This document shows, in pieces, positions 51,552-60,645 of a stretch of DNA of 64,000 nucleotides. This DNA is from an uncultured Ruminococcus sp. (GTDB lineage Bacteria > Bacillota > Clostridia > Oscillospirales > CAG-272). Under the pieces are notes generated by a model that had not been told where the DNA came from, did not search any database, and was given only the letters and a program-made list of their open reading frames with translations. Position 1 is the stretch's first letter; each line of letters opens with the position of its first letter. The DNA lies in the NCBI GenBank assembly GCA_900551005.1, contig URUL01000001.1, positions 1-64,000 on the forward strand, given 5' to 3'. Made by a program: the position numbers and the translations under genes.

Positions 51552-52736
51552 ATGAATAAATTTGAGAAATTTCTGAAAAGTGCCATTGATAAGAAGGCTC
51601 CTGAAAATTGGGGGAAAATAGAAGCCGCCGCAAAAGAAAACATGCCTCGGCAGGAAAGGAAAAAGAAAAATTTCAAATTTGTATATTCTCCCGCTTCACT
51701 CGTGATATGTGCCGTCATCGTCGTAGCCGCGATAGCGCTCGTGCCGCAGATAGACAGGATCTTCCATCCCGTATCGGTATCGACAACAACGGCATCTGTC
51801 ACGGTCAACTCTTCTTCTGACTTGAGCGGCGATACAGAAAGTATATCGTCCGTCTCCGATCCGATAAGCACGACCGCGACGACGACGGCGACAACGACGA
51901 TGACGACGACGGCGGCAACGACGATGACGACGACGGCGGCAACGACGATGACGACGACGGCGGCAACGAAATCAAGCACCCCTGCCATGACCAACATCGA
52001 AACTACATCTGATATAGAAACCGCAGTTACTTCAACAAAGGCGCCAGAATACATCTATGAGATACGCTATTCCGACTTTGAAAATGTATACGGAAGCTAT
52101 ACCGTTAAATACAAATTCTATACGAACGATTCTGTAAAAGGAAAAATGGAAATAGTCGGCATCACCGTCAATTCCGGCTCGGAATTCTTGCTCGAATGTG
52201 CTTTTATTCTCGAGGGTGAGAGCGTCAGCCTGCCCGCGGAAATCTTCATCGAAAACAAAACCGGCGCGCCTCTGAAAAAACTCATTTTCGCCGAGGGAAT
52301 AAAATCGGTTTTCGCCGAGGTAAGCGATGGCGCGGAAAGTATATATATCCCCGCCTCGCTTGAAAATATCAATCCCTCGCATAAGTCGTCGGGAACATCT
52401 GTATTCTTTGCCGACAATCTCACGCGCATCGATGTGAGCGGCGAAAGCAACACCTACGCAAGTGAAAACGGCGTGCTCTTCTCAAAAGATAAACTCTCGC
52501 TTATCCGTTTCCCTGCCGCCCATGCGGAAAAGAACTATAGGATACCCACAGGCACGGAAGATGTGGCAACATATGCTTTCCTCGGCGCCGATCTTGAATC
52601 CCTCACCGTACCCGAGAGCGTCTCCTATTTGTATCTCGAAAATCTGCGTATAAACAAGCTCTGTCTCCCTGCGACATATGTAAAAATCAGCTGGGGAGAA
52701 AATTCGGACGTGGAAGAGATCATAGCGGAAGAATAA
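51552..52736 (+). CDS. Membrane-anchored Thr-rich protein with BspA-type leucine-rich repeats (putative anti-sigma partner)
   Basis: 394 residues: a cytoplasmic N-terminus (1-45) with FEKFLKSAIDKKAPENWGKI, a TM at about 46-67 (SLVICAVIVVAAIALVPQI), and a Thr-rich extracellular stalk (about 76-150) from a tandem DNA repeat. A C-terminal domain with BspA/LRR_5 patterns follows (NTYASENGVLFSKDKLSLIR, FPAAHAEKNYRIPTG). Position and topology suggest it senses an external signal and holds the sigma factor, but no canonical zinc anti-sigma motif is seen. AGGAGG lies 8 nt before ATG 51552. Confidence 0.65.
   Translation: MNKFEKFLKSAIDKKAPENWGKIEAAAKENMPRQERKKKNFKFVYSPASLVICAVIVVAAIALVPQIDRIFHPVSVSTTTASVTVNSSSDLSGDTESISSVSDPISTTATTTATTTMTTTAATTMTTTAATTMTTTAATKSSTPAMTNIETTSDIETAVTSTKAPEYIYEIRYSDFENVYGSYTVKYKFYTNDSVKGKMEIVGITVNSGSEFLLECAFILEGESVSLPAEIFIENKTGAPLKKLIFAEGIKSVFAEVSDGAESIYIPASLENINPSHKSSGTSVFFADNLTRIDVSGESNTYASENGVLFSKDKLSLIRFPAAHAEKNYRIPTGTEDVATYAFLGADLESLTVPESVSYLYLENLRINKLCLPATYVKISWGENSDVEEIIAEE
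51887..51969 (+). repeat. 24-bp coding tandem repeat (Thr/Ala/Met stalk)
   Basis: The unit gcggcaacgacgatgacgac plus gacg recurs about three times with a partial fourth, encoding AATTMTTT-type repeats. The number of units is likely variable between strains. Confidence 0.75.
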
Positions 52737-52857
52737 ACAATACCTATTTGATATTATAATTCAATATATTTGTAAGCAATTACTGTTTATTCTGCCAATT
52801 TCCAAATATAGAAATTTATGATATGATTATTAAAAAGTTGATTATTGAGGGATATTC

Positions 52858-52929
52858 ATGGAAAAAAGCAAAAACAGATCCTTCGATATCTTAGATCTGA
52901 CGACAAGACTCCGCACATTGACAAAATAA
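52858..52929 (+). CDS. Very short ORF, possible gene remnant
   Basis: A 23-codon frame (MEKSKNRSFDILDLTTRLRT...) preceded by TTGAGGGATATTC. The same leader pattern (GGGATAT, then ATGGAAAA) precedes the real gene at 53073, so this may be the degraded start of a paralogue. The remaining parts of 52737-53072 are AT-rich with no further signal seen. Low confidence that it is expressed. Confidence 0.2.
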   Translation: MEKSKNRSFDILDLTTRLRTLTK

Positions 52930-53072
52930 GAACAAAATCCCCAACCCGTATGTTGCATTTTTGATTTCCGAATGAATAAATCCCGACAAAAACAGCATAA
53001 AGTATACCGTTGACAAATAATATATTTTAAGCATAATTATTATATTAACATTCAATTTGTAAGGGATATCTT

Positions 53073-53573
53073 ATGGAAAATAAGAAAACTGTTTCAAAAT
53101 CTCTTTTTGCTATCGTCGTGGTCGCGCTTGCTATTCTGCTCGTAGCATCGGTTTGTTTTTGTGTATATTCCCACAGGCAGTATCAGGACGCTCAGCGATG
53201 CATCGAATCATATCAGAAAAAGGCTTTAAGGAACATTTTTTTGCATATGTCTGACCCTTCCCAGCTTTCCGACGAAGCTAAAGATTCATACTGCTTTGAG
53301 AAGCGAAGAGACCTCGATATAGTCATGGATTTGTATTCATGGGATATTCAGTCTGATTTTACCACATTCACAAATCCCGATTTATATGGTGTAATCTCCC
53401 CGCTCGTAATTATTTTTAATTCCGATGCACGGCAGCAGATGGATGCGGAGACAGTGAATATGCTCCGTGAATACGGCGAACATATTCTGAAGCCGAGTGG
53501 CGTCTCAAACCCGCTTTCGTTTGAGCTTAGCGACCTATATGCAAGACTTCAGGAGTTAAGGAAAGTACAATAA
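53073..53573 (+). CDS. Hypothetical single-span membrane protein
   Basis: 166 residues: a short basic N-terminus, one hydrophobic span (about 10-32: FAIVVVALAILLVASVCFCV), then an amphipathic helical extracellular domain (HRQYQDAQRCIESYQKKALR). No family recognised. AAGGGATATCTT lies upstream of the ATG, and a strong terminator follows. It is A/T-richer than its neighbours. Confidence 0.6.
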   Translation: MENKKTVSKSLFAIVVVALAILLVASVCFCVYSHRQYQDAQRCIESYQKKALRNIFLHMSDPSQLSDEAKDSYCFEKRRDLDIVMDLYSWDIQSDFTTFTNPDLYGVISPLVIIFNSDARQQMDAETVNMLREYGEHILKPSGVSNPLSFELSDLYARLQELRKVQ

Positions 53574-53592
53574 AACAGCAAATATAAAAAAC

Positions 53593-53630
53593 CGAAAAGG
53601 ACTGCCGCAGCAGCCCTTTTCGACTTTTTA
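53593..53630 (+). terminator. Terminator between convergent genes
   Basis: CGAAAAGG-a-CTGC pairs with GCAG-c-CCTTTTCG, followed by ACTTTTTAT. Confidence 0.8.
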
Positions 53631-53643
53631 TACAGGCGTATAA

Positions 53644-54627
53644 CTATCTCTCTCCCCTTGCCAGCTTCTGGCTTCTGATATCCTTTCCCGAGAAAAGTAT
53701 CAGTTCAAATTCTCCGAAGATGCGCGAGGTTATGCGGTCGGCATAGCGTGAGAAAAGCTCTTCCTTTTTGATATTTGTGCTGATTATCATGCTCTTCTCG
53801 CCTATCAGGCGGGCATTGAGCAGATTATAGAGCGTAGCCACGGTGAACTGATTGGAAACCTCTGTGCCGAGGTCGTCTATTATCAAAAGCTCGCAGTCAA
53901 AGTAGCGTGCTGTTCTCGATTCTCCGTCCTGCGCCTGATATCCTCTGCCAAACCGCTCGTATTCAAAATCATTGAATATATTGCTCGCCGTCTCATAAAC
54001 GACATCATAGCCGCGGTCGATCACCGTCTTTGCTATGGCGCTGGAAAGATGAGTCTTGCCTAAACCTGTAGTCCCCATGAAAAGCAGATTGCGCGTCTTT
54101 TCATCGCCGAAGCTCACGGCAAAATTCTTTGCCGTAGCAAGCGCGTGCTCCATATTTTTCCGTTCTGCCCCGCTGTAGTAGCTCAGGTCAAAATTTTCAA
54201 AGCTCTGCTTCGAGATAAGATTGCCTATGCCCGAGCTTTCATATCCGGCAAGAACGAGCGCACGTCTCATGCATTTGCACATGACTCCGTTTATCATGCC
54301 CGTATCCATGCACTCCGGGCAATCATAGTGAACATCGCTGTAGTCCTCCGGCACACCCTTTGACAGAAGAATGTCACGGCGAGCGCAAAGAAGCTCTTCA
54401 TTATCCTTATTCAGTGCATTGATGCGTTCCGCCAGCGTTGCGGGATCGCCTTTTGCCGCCTGCATTAACTTCAGCCCGGTCATCGCGAGTTCATTATCGA
54501 TGCTTGCTATCTCGGGAAAACGCGCATGGAGCACCTTTTTTCTGCGCTCCGCATCCTCCTTGGCACGCAGATTTTTTGTCATATACTCCTCGGAAATCCG
54601 CTTGAAATTCGCTTTATTGTAGCTCAT
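53644..54627 (-). CDS. dnaC: DnaC/DnaI-type helicase loader ATPase
   Basis: A 327-residue AAA+ protein. An N-terminal coiled region is followed by a zinc cluster (CPECMDTGMINGVMCKCMRR at about 103-121), Walker A GTTGLGKTHLSSAI at about 187, Walker B LLIIDDLGTE, and sensor segments MIISTNIKKEEL and RITSRI. It loads the replicative helicase DnaB/DnaC at oriC and restart sites. It lies 3 nt after the dnaD-like gene. An IstB-type transposition ATPase is unlikely with this partner. The name follows the E. coli convention. Confidence 0.88.
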   Translation of the reverse strand: MSYNKANFKRISEEYMTKNLRAKEDAERRKKVLHARFPEIASIDNELAMTGLKLMQAAKGDPATLAERINALNKDNEELLCARRDILLSKGVPEDYSDVHYDCPECMDTGMINGVMCKCMRRALVLAGYESSGIGNLISKQSFENFDLSYYSGAERKNMEHALATAKNFAVSFGDEKTRNLLFMGTTGLGKTHLSSAIAKTVIDRGYDVVYETASNIFNDFEYERFGRGYQAQDGESRTARYFDCELLIIDDLGTEVSNQFTVATLYNLLNARLIGEKSMIISTNIKKEELFSRYADRITSRIFGEFELILFSGKDIRSQKLARGER

Positions 54628-54630
54628 GTC

Positions 54631-55590
54631 TTACTTTCCTCCTGCACCGCGCGAAGCGGCAAGATTGAAAAATTCGTCCAAATCAAAACCTGCGCCGCTC
54701 CCGGCTGCGGGCTTTTTCTTATCGGTCTTTTCATATTCGGCGACAGCCTCGGGGGTACTCAGGCCCGCCGCATGCCAATCCGTTAGAAGCTTATTTTCAT
54801 AAGAAAATGACGGGCGCGTGACCTTCGGGCTTTTCATCATCTTTTCATAGCCGTATTCTATCAGCTCAAATGACATGCCCATCTTTACCCAGTTTTCCAG
54901 ACATTCCTTCTCGGTCTTTATGAGAGCGCGCTCGCCTATCCCGAAAAGGGTTCGGATCTTATATTCCAAAGAGCGCTTCTCGTCCTCCCGCTTGATATAT
55001 TCCTCCAGTGACGCAACGGTATTTATGCCCTTGTCATAGAGCCCTATCGCTGTCTGCTCTATATATCGAAGAGAGCCTTTGCCTATCTTCACGCAATATG
55101 AGATGAGAAGCAGAATGTATTCGTTATCAAGACGCAGATGATCGGAGAGATAAACGATGATCTTTGTTTCGGACGGTGTCAGACTTCCCTTTCCGAGGAG
55201 TGTCTGCGCCATCTCCGCCGTCTCCCTCAGTCTGCCGTTTTCGGCAAATATGCGTTCAACATCATTTCCGGTATAGGCCTGCGCAGACGGCTCATCGGGC
55301 TGTTCGCTCTTTTTGCTTTTACGCACCTGACGGTTGCGGGTAGTTGCTACAGTTTTCGTCTCATCATCACCTATTTCGATAATGCCCGTACCGCGCCAAA
55401 AGGAGATAGCAGCCTCCACATCGCCCTCGGGAATGCCCAGCGTATCCGAAATCTCCTCGGACGAGCCGCAGACACCGCTCGCGGCGGCAATGAGGACACG
55501 AAGCTCGTCGCCCGATGCTTTTTCGATATGATTTGCCGTTTCTCCCGGCAGATTTATGACAGAACTGCCGAATAAAAGCTTGAGTTTCAA
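54631..55590 (-). CDS. dnaD: DnaD-domain replication initiation protein
   Basis: About 319 residues. An N-terminal winged-helix-like region (about 20-80) is followed by a charged linker and one or two DnaD_DnaB2 domains (TPSETKIIVYLSDHLRLDNE; later MGMSFELIEYGYEKMMKSP). DnaD-type proteins remodel DNA and recruit the helicase loader, matching the dnaC-like gene downstream. The frame opens at ATG 55605, but that ATG lacks a Shine-Dalgarno sequence and GGAGGG lies inside it, 7 nt before TTG 55590; TTG is my preferred start. Confidence 0.85.
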   Translation of the reverse strand: MKLKLLFGSSVINLPGETANHIEKASGDELRVLIAAASGVCGSSEEISDTLGIPEGDVEAAISFWRGTGIIEIGDDETKTVATTRNRQVRKSKKSEQPDEPSAQAYTGNDVERIFAENGRLRETAEMAQTLLGKGSLTPSETKIIVYLSDHLRLDNEYILLLISYCVKIGKGSLRYIEQTAIGLYDKGINTVASLEEYIKREDEKRSLEYKIRTLFGIGERALIKTEKECLENWVKMGMSFELIEYGYEKMMKSPKVTRPSFSYENKLLTDWHAAGLSTPEAVAEYEKTDKKKPAAGSGAGFDLDEFFNLAASRGAGGK

Positions 55591-55703
55591 GTTCGTTCCC
55601 TCCATGATACGCTTTGTTTATTAGAATAAAATTAAAATTCTGAAATGGCGAATAAAAATTCCCGTGTCCGGAGAAAATAATGAGTTAAAGATCGGAAAAT
55701 GAG

Positions 55704-55856
55704 TTTTCCACAGGGCTTTTCAGGAAAAAATCCCCGCACTTCTCCACACAGTCCACAGGTTTTTCCACAGCATTTCGGAAAAAAATGGCTACAGAAGCTG
55801 ATTTTGCCGTTTTTCGCCTAAACTTATTAACAGAACAATCCACAGACTGTGGAAAA
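55704..55856. other. Cluster of DnaA-box-like sites beside dnaD
   Basis: TTTTCCACA occurs at 55704-55712 and 55761-55769 (plus) and 55848-55856 (minus), with weaker forms at 55740 (TTCTCCACA), 55749 (CAGTCCACA) and near 55836 (CAATCCACA). An AT-rich stretch (about 55860-55985) follows. The 55606-56013 gap has no gene. It could be a replication origin, or DnaA-controlled regulation of dnaD-dnaC. dnaA itself is not in the window. Confidence 0.5.
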
Positions 55857-55921
55857 CTTTTTCGCGTTAAAAAAGCTGTTTTTTGGAATTTTATACTTCT
55901 GTATTAAATAAAAATCAGCAC

Positions 55922-55962
55922 AAATCGGTATATAAAAATTCTATATTTTGCCGATTTTTATT
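55922..55962. terminator. AT-rich bidirectional hairpin terminator
   Basis: AAATCGG and CCGATTT flank an AT-rich loop, with T-rich tails on both strands. It is the likely end of the uxaC-to-tsaD operon (minus strand). Confidence 0.55.
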
Positions 55963-56013
55963 TTTATTTTCAAAAACTATTGACAAATTCGGAAGTCTCG
56001 CACCCTTATCGGT

Positions 56014-57021
56014 TCATATGGTAAAAAATGCGCTTGCATTGAGCGAAGTATCGGCGAAATTCCCGGCAATAGCTTCAAAATATCCCGCGGCCGCGATCAT
56101 CGCCGCATTGTCTCCGCAGTATTTTATCTCGGGATAATGGAAAGCGATCTTTCGTTTCTCGCAAAGGTTTGAGAGCGCTGTACGCAAATGAGAGTTGGCA
56201 GCCACGCCACCGGCAAGAGCAAGAGTCTTAAGCTCAGGATGGCGCTCCAGCGCCGCATCGAGCTTGACGACGGCAGAGTTTACCGCCGCCGTAACGAAGC
56301 TCGCCGCCACATCCTCACGGCATATTTTCTCGCCTTTCTGAGATGCGGAATTGAGATGATTCAGCACGGCGGTCTTGATACCGGAGAAGGAAAAATCGAG
56401 CGTTTCATCATGGATCGCGGCGCTCGGCAGCTTCAGCGTGGGCTTTCCCTCATAGGCGAGCTTATCGATAGCCGCACCGCCGGGATAAGGCATGCCGAGT
56501 ACACGCGCCACCTTGTCGAAGCATTCGCCCATGGCATCGTCGCGGGTGCCGCCGATCTCTTCTATATGATTATAGTCATGCACGATCGCTATCGAGGTAT
56601 GACCGCCCGAAGCCACAAAGGCAAGATATGGCGGCTTCAGCGCAGGTGGACAAAGATAATTTGCCGCGATATGCCCTTTTATATGATTTACGGCAACGAG
56701 CGGCTTGTCATTTGCATAAGCAAGCGATTTTGCAAAATTCACGCCAACAAGAAGCGCCCCTATGAGTCCCGGGCTTGCCGTAACGGCAATCACATCTATA
56801 TCACGAATCGAAGCTCCCGCCGCTTCAAGAGCATCATATGTTATTTTTGATACGGCTTCGCAATGCGCACGGCTCGCGATCTCGGGTACAACGCCTCCGA
56901 AGCGCGCATGCACCTCTATCTGCGAAGCCACGATATTGGAAAGGATATCAAATCCGTCGCCACACGAGAGGACAGCAACAGCCGTCTCGTCGCATGAGCT
57001 TTCTATTCCGAGTATTTTCAC
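56014..57021 (-). CDS. tsaD: tRNA N6-threonylcarbamoyladenosine synthase TsaD
   Basis: A 335-residue ASKHA-fold enzyme transferring threonylcarbamoyl to A37 of ANN-decoding tRNAs. GIESSCDETAVAVL start, metal ligands in VNHIKGHI, FVASGGHTSIAI, PYPGGAAIDKLA, FSFSGIKTAV, and ALAGGVAANSHLR. The frame opens 33 codons upstream, but GTG 57021 follows AAAGGACATTTTT and is the family start. It is the last gene of a minus-strand operon; tsaB and tsaE are not present. Confidence 0.97.
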   Translation of the reverse strand: MKILGIESSCDETAVAVLSCGDGFDILSNIVASQIEVHARFGGVVPEIASRAHCEAVSKITYDALEAAGASIRDIDVIAVTASPGLIGALLVGVNFAKSLAYANDKPLVAVNHIKGHIAANYLCPPALKPPYLAFVASGGHTSIAIVHDYNHIEEIGGTRDDAMGECFDKVARVLGMPYPGGAAIDKLAYEGKPTLKLPSAAIHDETLDFSFSGIKTAVLNHLNSASQKGEKICREDVAASFVTAAVNSAVVKLDAALERHPELKTLALAGGVAANSHLRTALSNLCEKRKIAFHYPEIKYCGDNAAMIAAAGYFEAIAGNFADTSLNASAFFTI

Positions 57022-57079
57022 AAAAATGTCCTTTCTGAAAGGATTTTCAGTTTTATACGAAAGTATAAATTTGCCTTTT

Positions 57080-57538
57080 TCACTTTTCCGCAGAGAGATC
57101 CGTCGCATAGATCTCCGCATCCTCGCGCGGGAATTTATAGAAATCTCGCCGCGCGCCTATCTTAAGAAATCCGTGCTTTTCATACAGCTTTTTCGCCGCC
57201 GCATTTGATGCACGAACCTCGAGAGTGACGCTTCTTATCCCATTTTTCCCGGCCAGGCCGAGAAGCGCGGTAAGAAGCATACTGCCGATCTTTTCGCGGC
57301 GGTATGCCTCATCCACAGCTATATTGCAAATATCCATTTCGTCAAGCACGAAAAATGCGTCGGCATATCCCACGCATTTTTCACCGTCAAAGGCGCAGAG
57401 GATAATGAAATCCTCACGCGATGCGGCATCGAGTACGGCGTATTTGCTCCATGCATTTGTACCGAAGCACTGAGCCTCTATCTCGGCAATGCGCTCGGCA
57501 AGCTCCGCAGAAAATGGGCGGATATCAATTTTTCTCAC
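57080..57538 (-). CDS. rimI: Ribosomal-protein-S18-alanine N-acetyltransferase RimI
   Basis: A 152-residue GNAT enzyme. The acetyl-CoA loop is [20 protein letters not shown], with strand [20 protein letters not shown] typical of RimI and a C-terminal substrate region. It is usually linked with tsaD and tsaB. It overlaps the upstream phosphatase gene by 14 nt. S18 acetylation is the family role; other N-terminal targets are possible. Confidence 0.9.
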   Translation of the reverse strand: MRKIDIRPFSAELAERIAEIEAQCFGTNAWSKYAVLDAASREDFIILCAFDGEKCVGYADAFFVLDEMDICNIAVDEAYRREKIGSMLLTALLGLAGKNGIRSVTLEVRASNAAAKKLYEKHGFLKIGARRDFYKFPREDAEIYATDLSAEK

Positions 57539-57953
57539 TTAAAAGCAACTCCGTTATTCCCGCTTTTATGGCATCGTAGCATTGCTCCATCGTCCCCTCA
57601 CTCATGAAAAGCGGCATATTTATCTCTCCGAGAGAGGTGACCTTGCAGACAAACTCGGGATACTCTTCCCTGATCGCTCTCGCATAATCCTCACGCATAG
57701 CTATTACGATATCAGCTTCCTCCATGAGAGGGCGCGTAAGCCGACGCGAACGTTGAAGCCTGTGCAGATTGCCGGCAAGTCTGCTGGCGAGAATGCGAAT
57801 GGCATACGGCTCCATAGTCACTCCCGGATAGGCGGTCAGTCCAGCCGAGGAAGCATCAAATCTGTCCCCCGCCAAGTCCTTCAGTATGTACTCCGCCATA
57901 GCGGAGCGGCAGGTATTTGCCACGCAGACAAAGAGAACCTTTTTTCTGCTCAT
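57525..57953 (-). CDS. Low-molecular-weight protein-tyrosine-phosphatase-like protein
   Basis: 142 residues. P-loop [19 protein letters not shown] contains the CX5R signature. The family normally has a DP general-acid motif near the C-terminus; here the corresponding stretch is [17 protein letters not shown] with no Asp, so activity may be altered. The family includes arginine and tyrosine phosphatases (YwlE, PtpA). It overlaps mrp by 4 nt and rimI by 14 nt. Confidence 0.85.
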   Translation of the reverse strand: MSRKKVLFVCVANTCRSAMAEYILKDLAGDRFDASSAGLTAYPGVTMEPYAIRILASRLAGNLHRLQRSRRLTRPLMEEADIVIAMREDYARAIREEYPEFVCKVTSLGEINMPLFMSEGTMEQCYDAIKAGITELLLSEKN

Positions 57954-58804
57954 TCTTCTTCAATATCCTTCACGCGGCAGGGCGTAGCCTCAACTGCATC
58001 CGCCACGGGAGCTATGGCATCTCCCTCAAAGAGCTCTATTGCGCCCTTATCGCAAAGATTTGCGAGTGCAGGGTCGATCGGCATTTTCGCAAGCACGGGT
58101 ATGCCGTATTCGGCAGCAGCCTCATCGACGCGACTCTCTCCGAAAATGTGAAGCTCCTTTCCGCAGTCGGGACATTTCACATAGCTCATATTCTCGACAA
58201 TGCCGATTATCGGTATATTCATAAGCTGTGCCATGCGAACAGCCTTACCTACGATCATAGTTACCAGCTCCTGCGGACTCGTCACAATGATGATACCGTC
58301 AAGCGGAAGCGACTGAAATACCGTAAGCGGAACATCCCCCGTGCCGGGAGGGCAGTCCACTACCATATAGTCAAGATCTCCCCAGACCGTCTCCGTCCAG
58401 AACTGCTTTACTGTTCCGGCGATGACGGGACCTCTCCAAACGACGGGAGCGGAAGCATCTTCAAGAAGCAGATTCAGACTGATAACCTCAATGCCCGTTT
58501 TGGTGGTCATAGGCATAATTCCGCCGAGAGGTGCCGCCTCGCAGTTACCCTTCAGACCGAACGCCTTGGGAATGGAGGGACCGGTGATATCCGCATCGAG
58601 GATACCTACCGAGAGTTCTCTGCGACGCAGCTCCGTCGCGAGCAGACTGCTTATCATCGATTTGCCTACGCCGCCCTTGCCGGAAACGACGCCGATAAGC
58701 TTTCCTACGCGGCTGTATTGATTGAGCGCTTCAAACTGCGGCTTTCTCGAGCCGCAGGAAGCGGAGCATGTTGAACAATCATGTGTACATTCTGACATTT
58801 TCAT
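57950..58804 (-). CDS. mrp: Mrp/NBP35-family Fe-S carrier P-loop ATPase
   Basis: 284 residues. A Cys-rich N-terminus ([14 protein letters not shown]) is followed by the deviant Walker [17 protein letters not shown] at about 41, [31 protein letters not shown], and the bridging Cys pair VKCPDCGKE. It carries and transfers [4Fe-4S] clusters. In the same operon as uxaC (33-nt gap). Confidence 0.94.
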   Translation of the reverse strand: MKMSECTHDCSTCSASCGSRKPQFEALNQYSRVGKLIGVVSGKGGVGKSMISSLLATELRRRELSVGILDADITGPSIPKAFGLKGNCEAAPLGGIMPMTTKTGIEVISLNLLLEDASAPVVWRGPVIAGTVKQFWTETVWGDLDYMVVDCPPGTGDVPLTVFQSLPLDGIIIVTSPQELVTMIVGKAVRMAQLMNIPIIGIVENMSYVKCPDCGKELHIFGESRVDEAAAEYGIPVLAKMPIDPALANLCDKGAIELFEGDAIAPVADAVEATPCRVKDIEEE

Positions 58805-58837
58805 TTTCCTCTTTTCTATTTGGGTTTATTTATCAAA

Positions 58838-60298
58838 TCAAAGTATGGTGAAGCCGAAGAAGTCCTTCGTATTATTATAGCATATATCGCAGACCATCTG
58901 CGCCAGCCTCTCTATATCCAGAGGATATTCGCCGCGCTCGACGTAACCGCCGATGACCGAGCAAAGTATTCTTCTGAAATATTCATGTCGCGTATAGGAA
59001 AGGAAGCTGCGCGAATCCGTCAGCATACCGATAAACTTGCCGAAGGCAGAAAGATTTGCGAGATTTTCCATCTGCGCACGCATTCCGGCAATATTGTCAT
59101 TGAACCACCATGCGCTTCCGTGCTGCATTTTCGGCATGCACCAGTCAAAGCCTTCGGATTCCTCGCTCGTATAATTGAAGGTTCCTGCAAGCGTAGCGAG
59201 CGCCGCATTGTCCGTCGGATTGAGCGAATAGAGCACGGTCTTGGGCAGCGCTCCCTCGGTATTGAGCGCGTCGAGCATGGCGGCAAGGTCCGCAATGCAG
59301 TTCTTACCATGGATCATATCGTATCCCATGTCGGCGCCGAGTGCTTTTGTCATGACGCTGTTTGCACGGCGCAGAGTACCGAAATGAATCTGCATTACCC
59401 AGCCGTTTTTGACATATTCCTTGCCGAAGAAGCGGATGAGCGCACTCTTATAGATAGTTGCCATCTCTTCCCCGACGCTCTCGCCCGCAAGTGCGCGTTT
59501 GAGCACGACATCGGCTATGGCAACAGCCTGTCCCGCCGTCTTGGTGCTGTCGAAGGCAACGTAATTATCAAATCCGTGGTCTGCCGTGCGACAGCCGAGC
59601 GCCTTAAAGAGTGCCATTCTCTTGGAGAGAACATCACAGAGCGATACAAAATCCTTTATCTCATCTCCCGCAACCTCGGAAAGGTGCTTTATATAATCTG
59701 CGAAATCCGGCGCCGTAATATTCATGCATTTATCAGGGCGGAATGCGGGGAGCACCTGCGTTTCGAAGCTCGTATCACTGCGCAGTGCTATATGATATTC
59801 GAGATTATCCGCAGGGTCGTCAGTCGTGCAGAGCAATTTTACATTTGATTTTTTTATGATACCTCGTGTGCTCAGAGCAGGATCGCTTTCCAGCTTATCA
59901 CAGGTAAGGCGCCATACCTCATCGCAGGTGTCCGGTGAGAGCACGCCGTCATAGCCGAAATAACGCTGAAGCTCGAGATGAGTCCAGTGATAGAGCGGAT
60001 TGCCGATAAGATTCGGCAGGGCGCTCGCATAGGCGCGAAACTTATCATAGTCGGAGGCATCGCCCGTGATAAGACGCTCGGCAATACCGCAGGCGCGCAT
60101 CGCCCTCCATTTATAGTGGTCGCCGTAAAGCCAAAGCTGAGTAATATTTTCATATCTCTTATCCTCAGCGATCTCCTTCGGACTGACATGGCAATGATAA
60201 TCGATGATCGGCATCTGCGAAGCATAGTTATGATAGAGCAGCTGTGCTATGTCTGAATCAAGCAGGAAATTTTCATCCATAAATTCTTTCATTTTCAT
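58838..60298 (-). CDS. uxaC: Glucuronate (uronate) isomerase
   Basis: A 486-residue amidohydrolase-fold enzyme that converts D-glucuronate to D-fructuronate and D-galacturonate to D-tagaturonate. MPIIDYHCHVSPKEIAEDKR has the HxH metal site; later GWVMQIHFGTLRRANS and YHCH-type conserved positions, with a C-terminal GYVERGEYPLD. AAAGGAGAATGAAA lies before the ATG. The KDPG aldolase encoded across the intergenic region acts later in the same hexuronate pathway. Confidence 0.95.
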   Translation of the reverse strand: MKMKEFMDENFLLDSDIAQLLYHNYASQMPIIDYHCHVSPKEIAEDKRYENITQLWLYGDHYKWRAMRACGIAERLITGDASDYDKFRAYASALPNLIGNPLYHWTHLELQRYFGYDGVLSPDTCDEVWRLTCDKLESDPALSTRGIIKKSNVKLLCTTDDPADNLEYHIALRSDTSFETQVLPAFRPDKCMNITAPDFADYIKHLSEVAGDEIKDFVSLCDVLSKRMALFKALGCRTADHGFDNYVAFDSTKTAGQAVAIADVVLKRALAGESVGEEMATIYKSALIRFFGKEYVKNGWVMQIHFGTLRRANSVMTKALGADMGYDMIHGKNCIADLAAMLDALNTEGALPKTVLYSLNPTDNAALATLAGTFNYTSEESEGFDWCMPKMQHGSAWWFNDNIAGMRAQMENLANLSAFGKFIGMLTDSRSFLSYTRHEYFRRILCSVIGGYVERGEYPLDIERLAQMVCDICYNNTKDFFGFTIL

Positions 60299-60341
60299 TC
60301 TCCTTTATTCTTAAAATAGAAAAATCAGAGCTTTTTATTAA

Positions 60342-60370
60342 ATTATACACTATACTTCATTTAATTGCAA
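60342..60370 (-). promoter_or_regulatory. Promoter of the uxaC operon
   Basis: On the minus strand TTGCAA (60365-60370), 17 nt, TATAAT (60342-60347), about 44 nt before the uxaC start. Confidence 0.78.
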
Positions 60371-60434
60371 GATTTTCTCATATAATTTAATTTAATAAAT
60401 TTGTTTTTATTTTCCGCAAAAAGCTCCGCTTAAG

Positions 60435-60614
60435 AGCGTTGACATAAGAAAACAGGCAAAAGTTCAGTAAAATCAACGCTTTTAGGGCAGTGGGCAAACA
60501 GGTCAGCTCAAAAACCGAATAGCCAAGCGACAAAATGGATGCTGCCGCAAGGCGGGATCCATTTTCGCATCCCCCGGCGCCGCAGATCTAAAAAGAAGGC
60601 TGCGGCGTTTTTTT
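60435..60614 (+). ncRNA. Candidate structured RNA ending in an intrinsic terminator
   Basis: Three nested signals: an 8-bp pairing AGCGTTGA (60435-60442) with TCAACGCT (60473-60480); a hairpin AAAATGGAT/ATCCATTTT (60532-60565) with an inner GCC-GCAA-GGC; and a terminator CGCCGCAG/CTGCGGCG plus seven T (60578-60614). No known class recognised. It may be a free small RNA or a leader for the following short ORF. No clear promoter was found. Confidence 0.5.
60578..60614 (+). terminator. Intrinsic terminator
   Basis: CGCCGCAG (60578-60585) pairs with CTGCGGCG (60600-60607), followed by seven T. Confidence 0.85.
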
Positions 60615-60645
60615 CGCCCAAATCAAAAAAAGAGGCACAACCGGA

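Noticed and set aside
51887..51969. CRISPR array
   Set aside because: Direct repeats are contiguous, in frame and coding for a Thr-rich stalk, with no spacers.
53644..54627. IstB-type insertion-sequence ATPase
   Set aside because: No transposase or inverted repeats nearby; the zinc cluster and the adjacent DnaD-domain gene indicate a chromosomal helicase loader.
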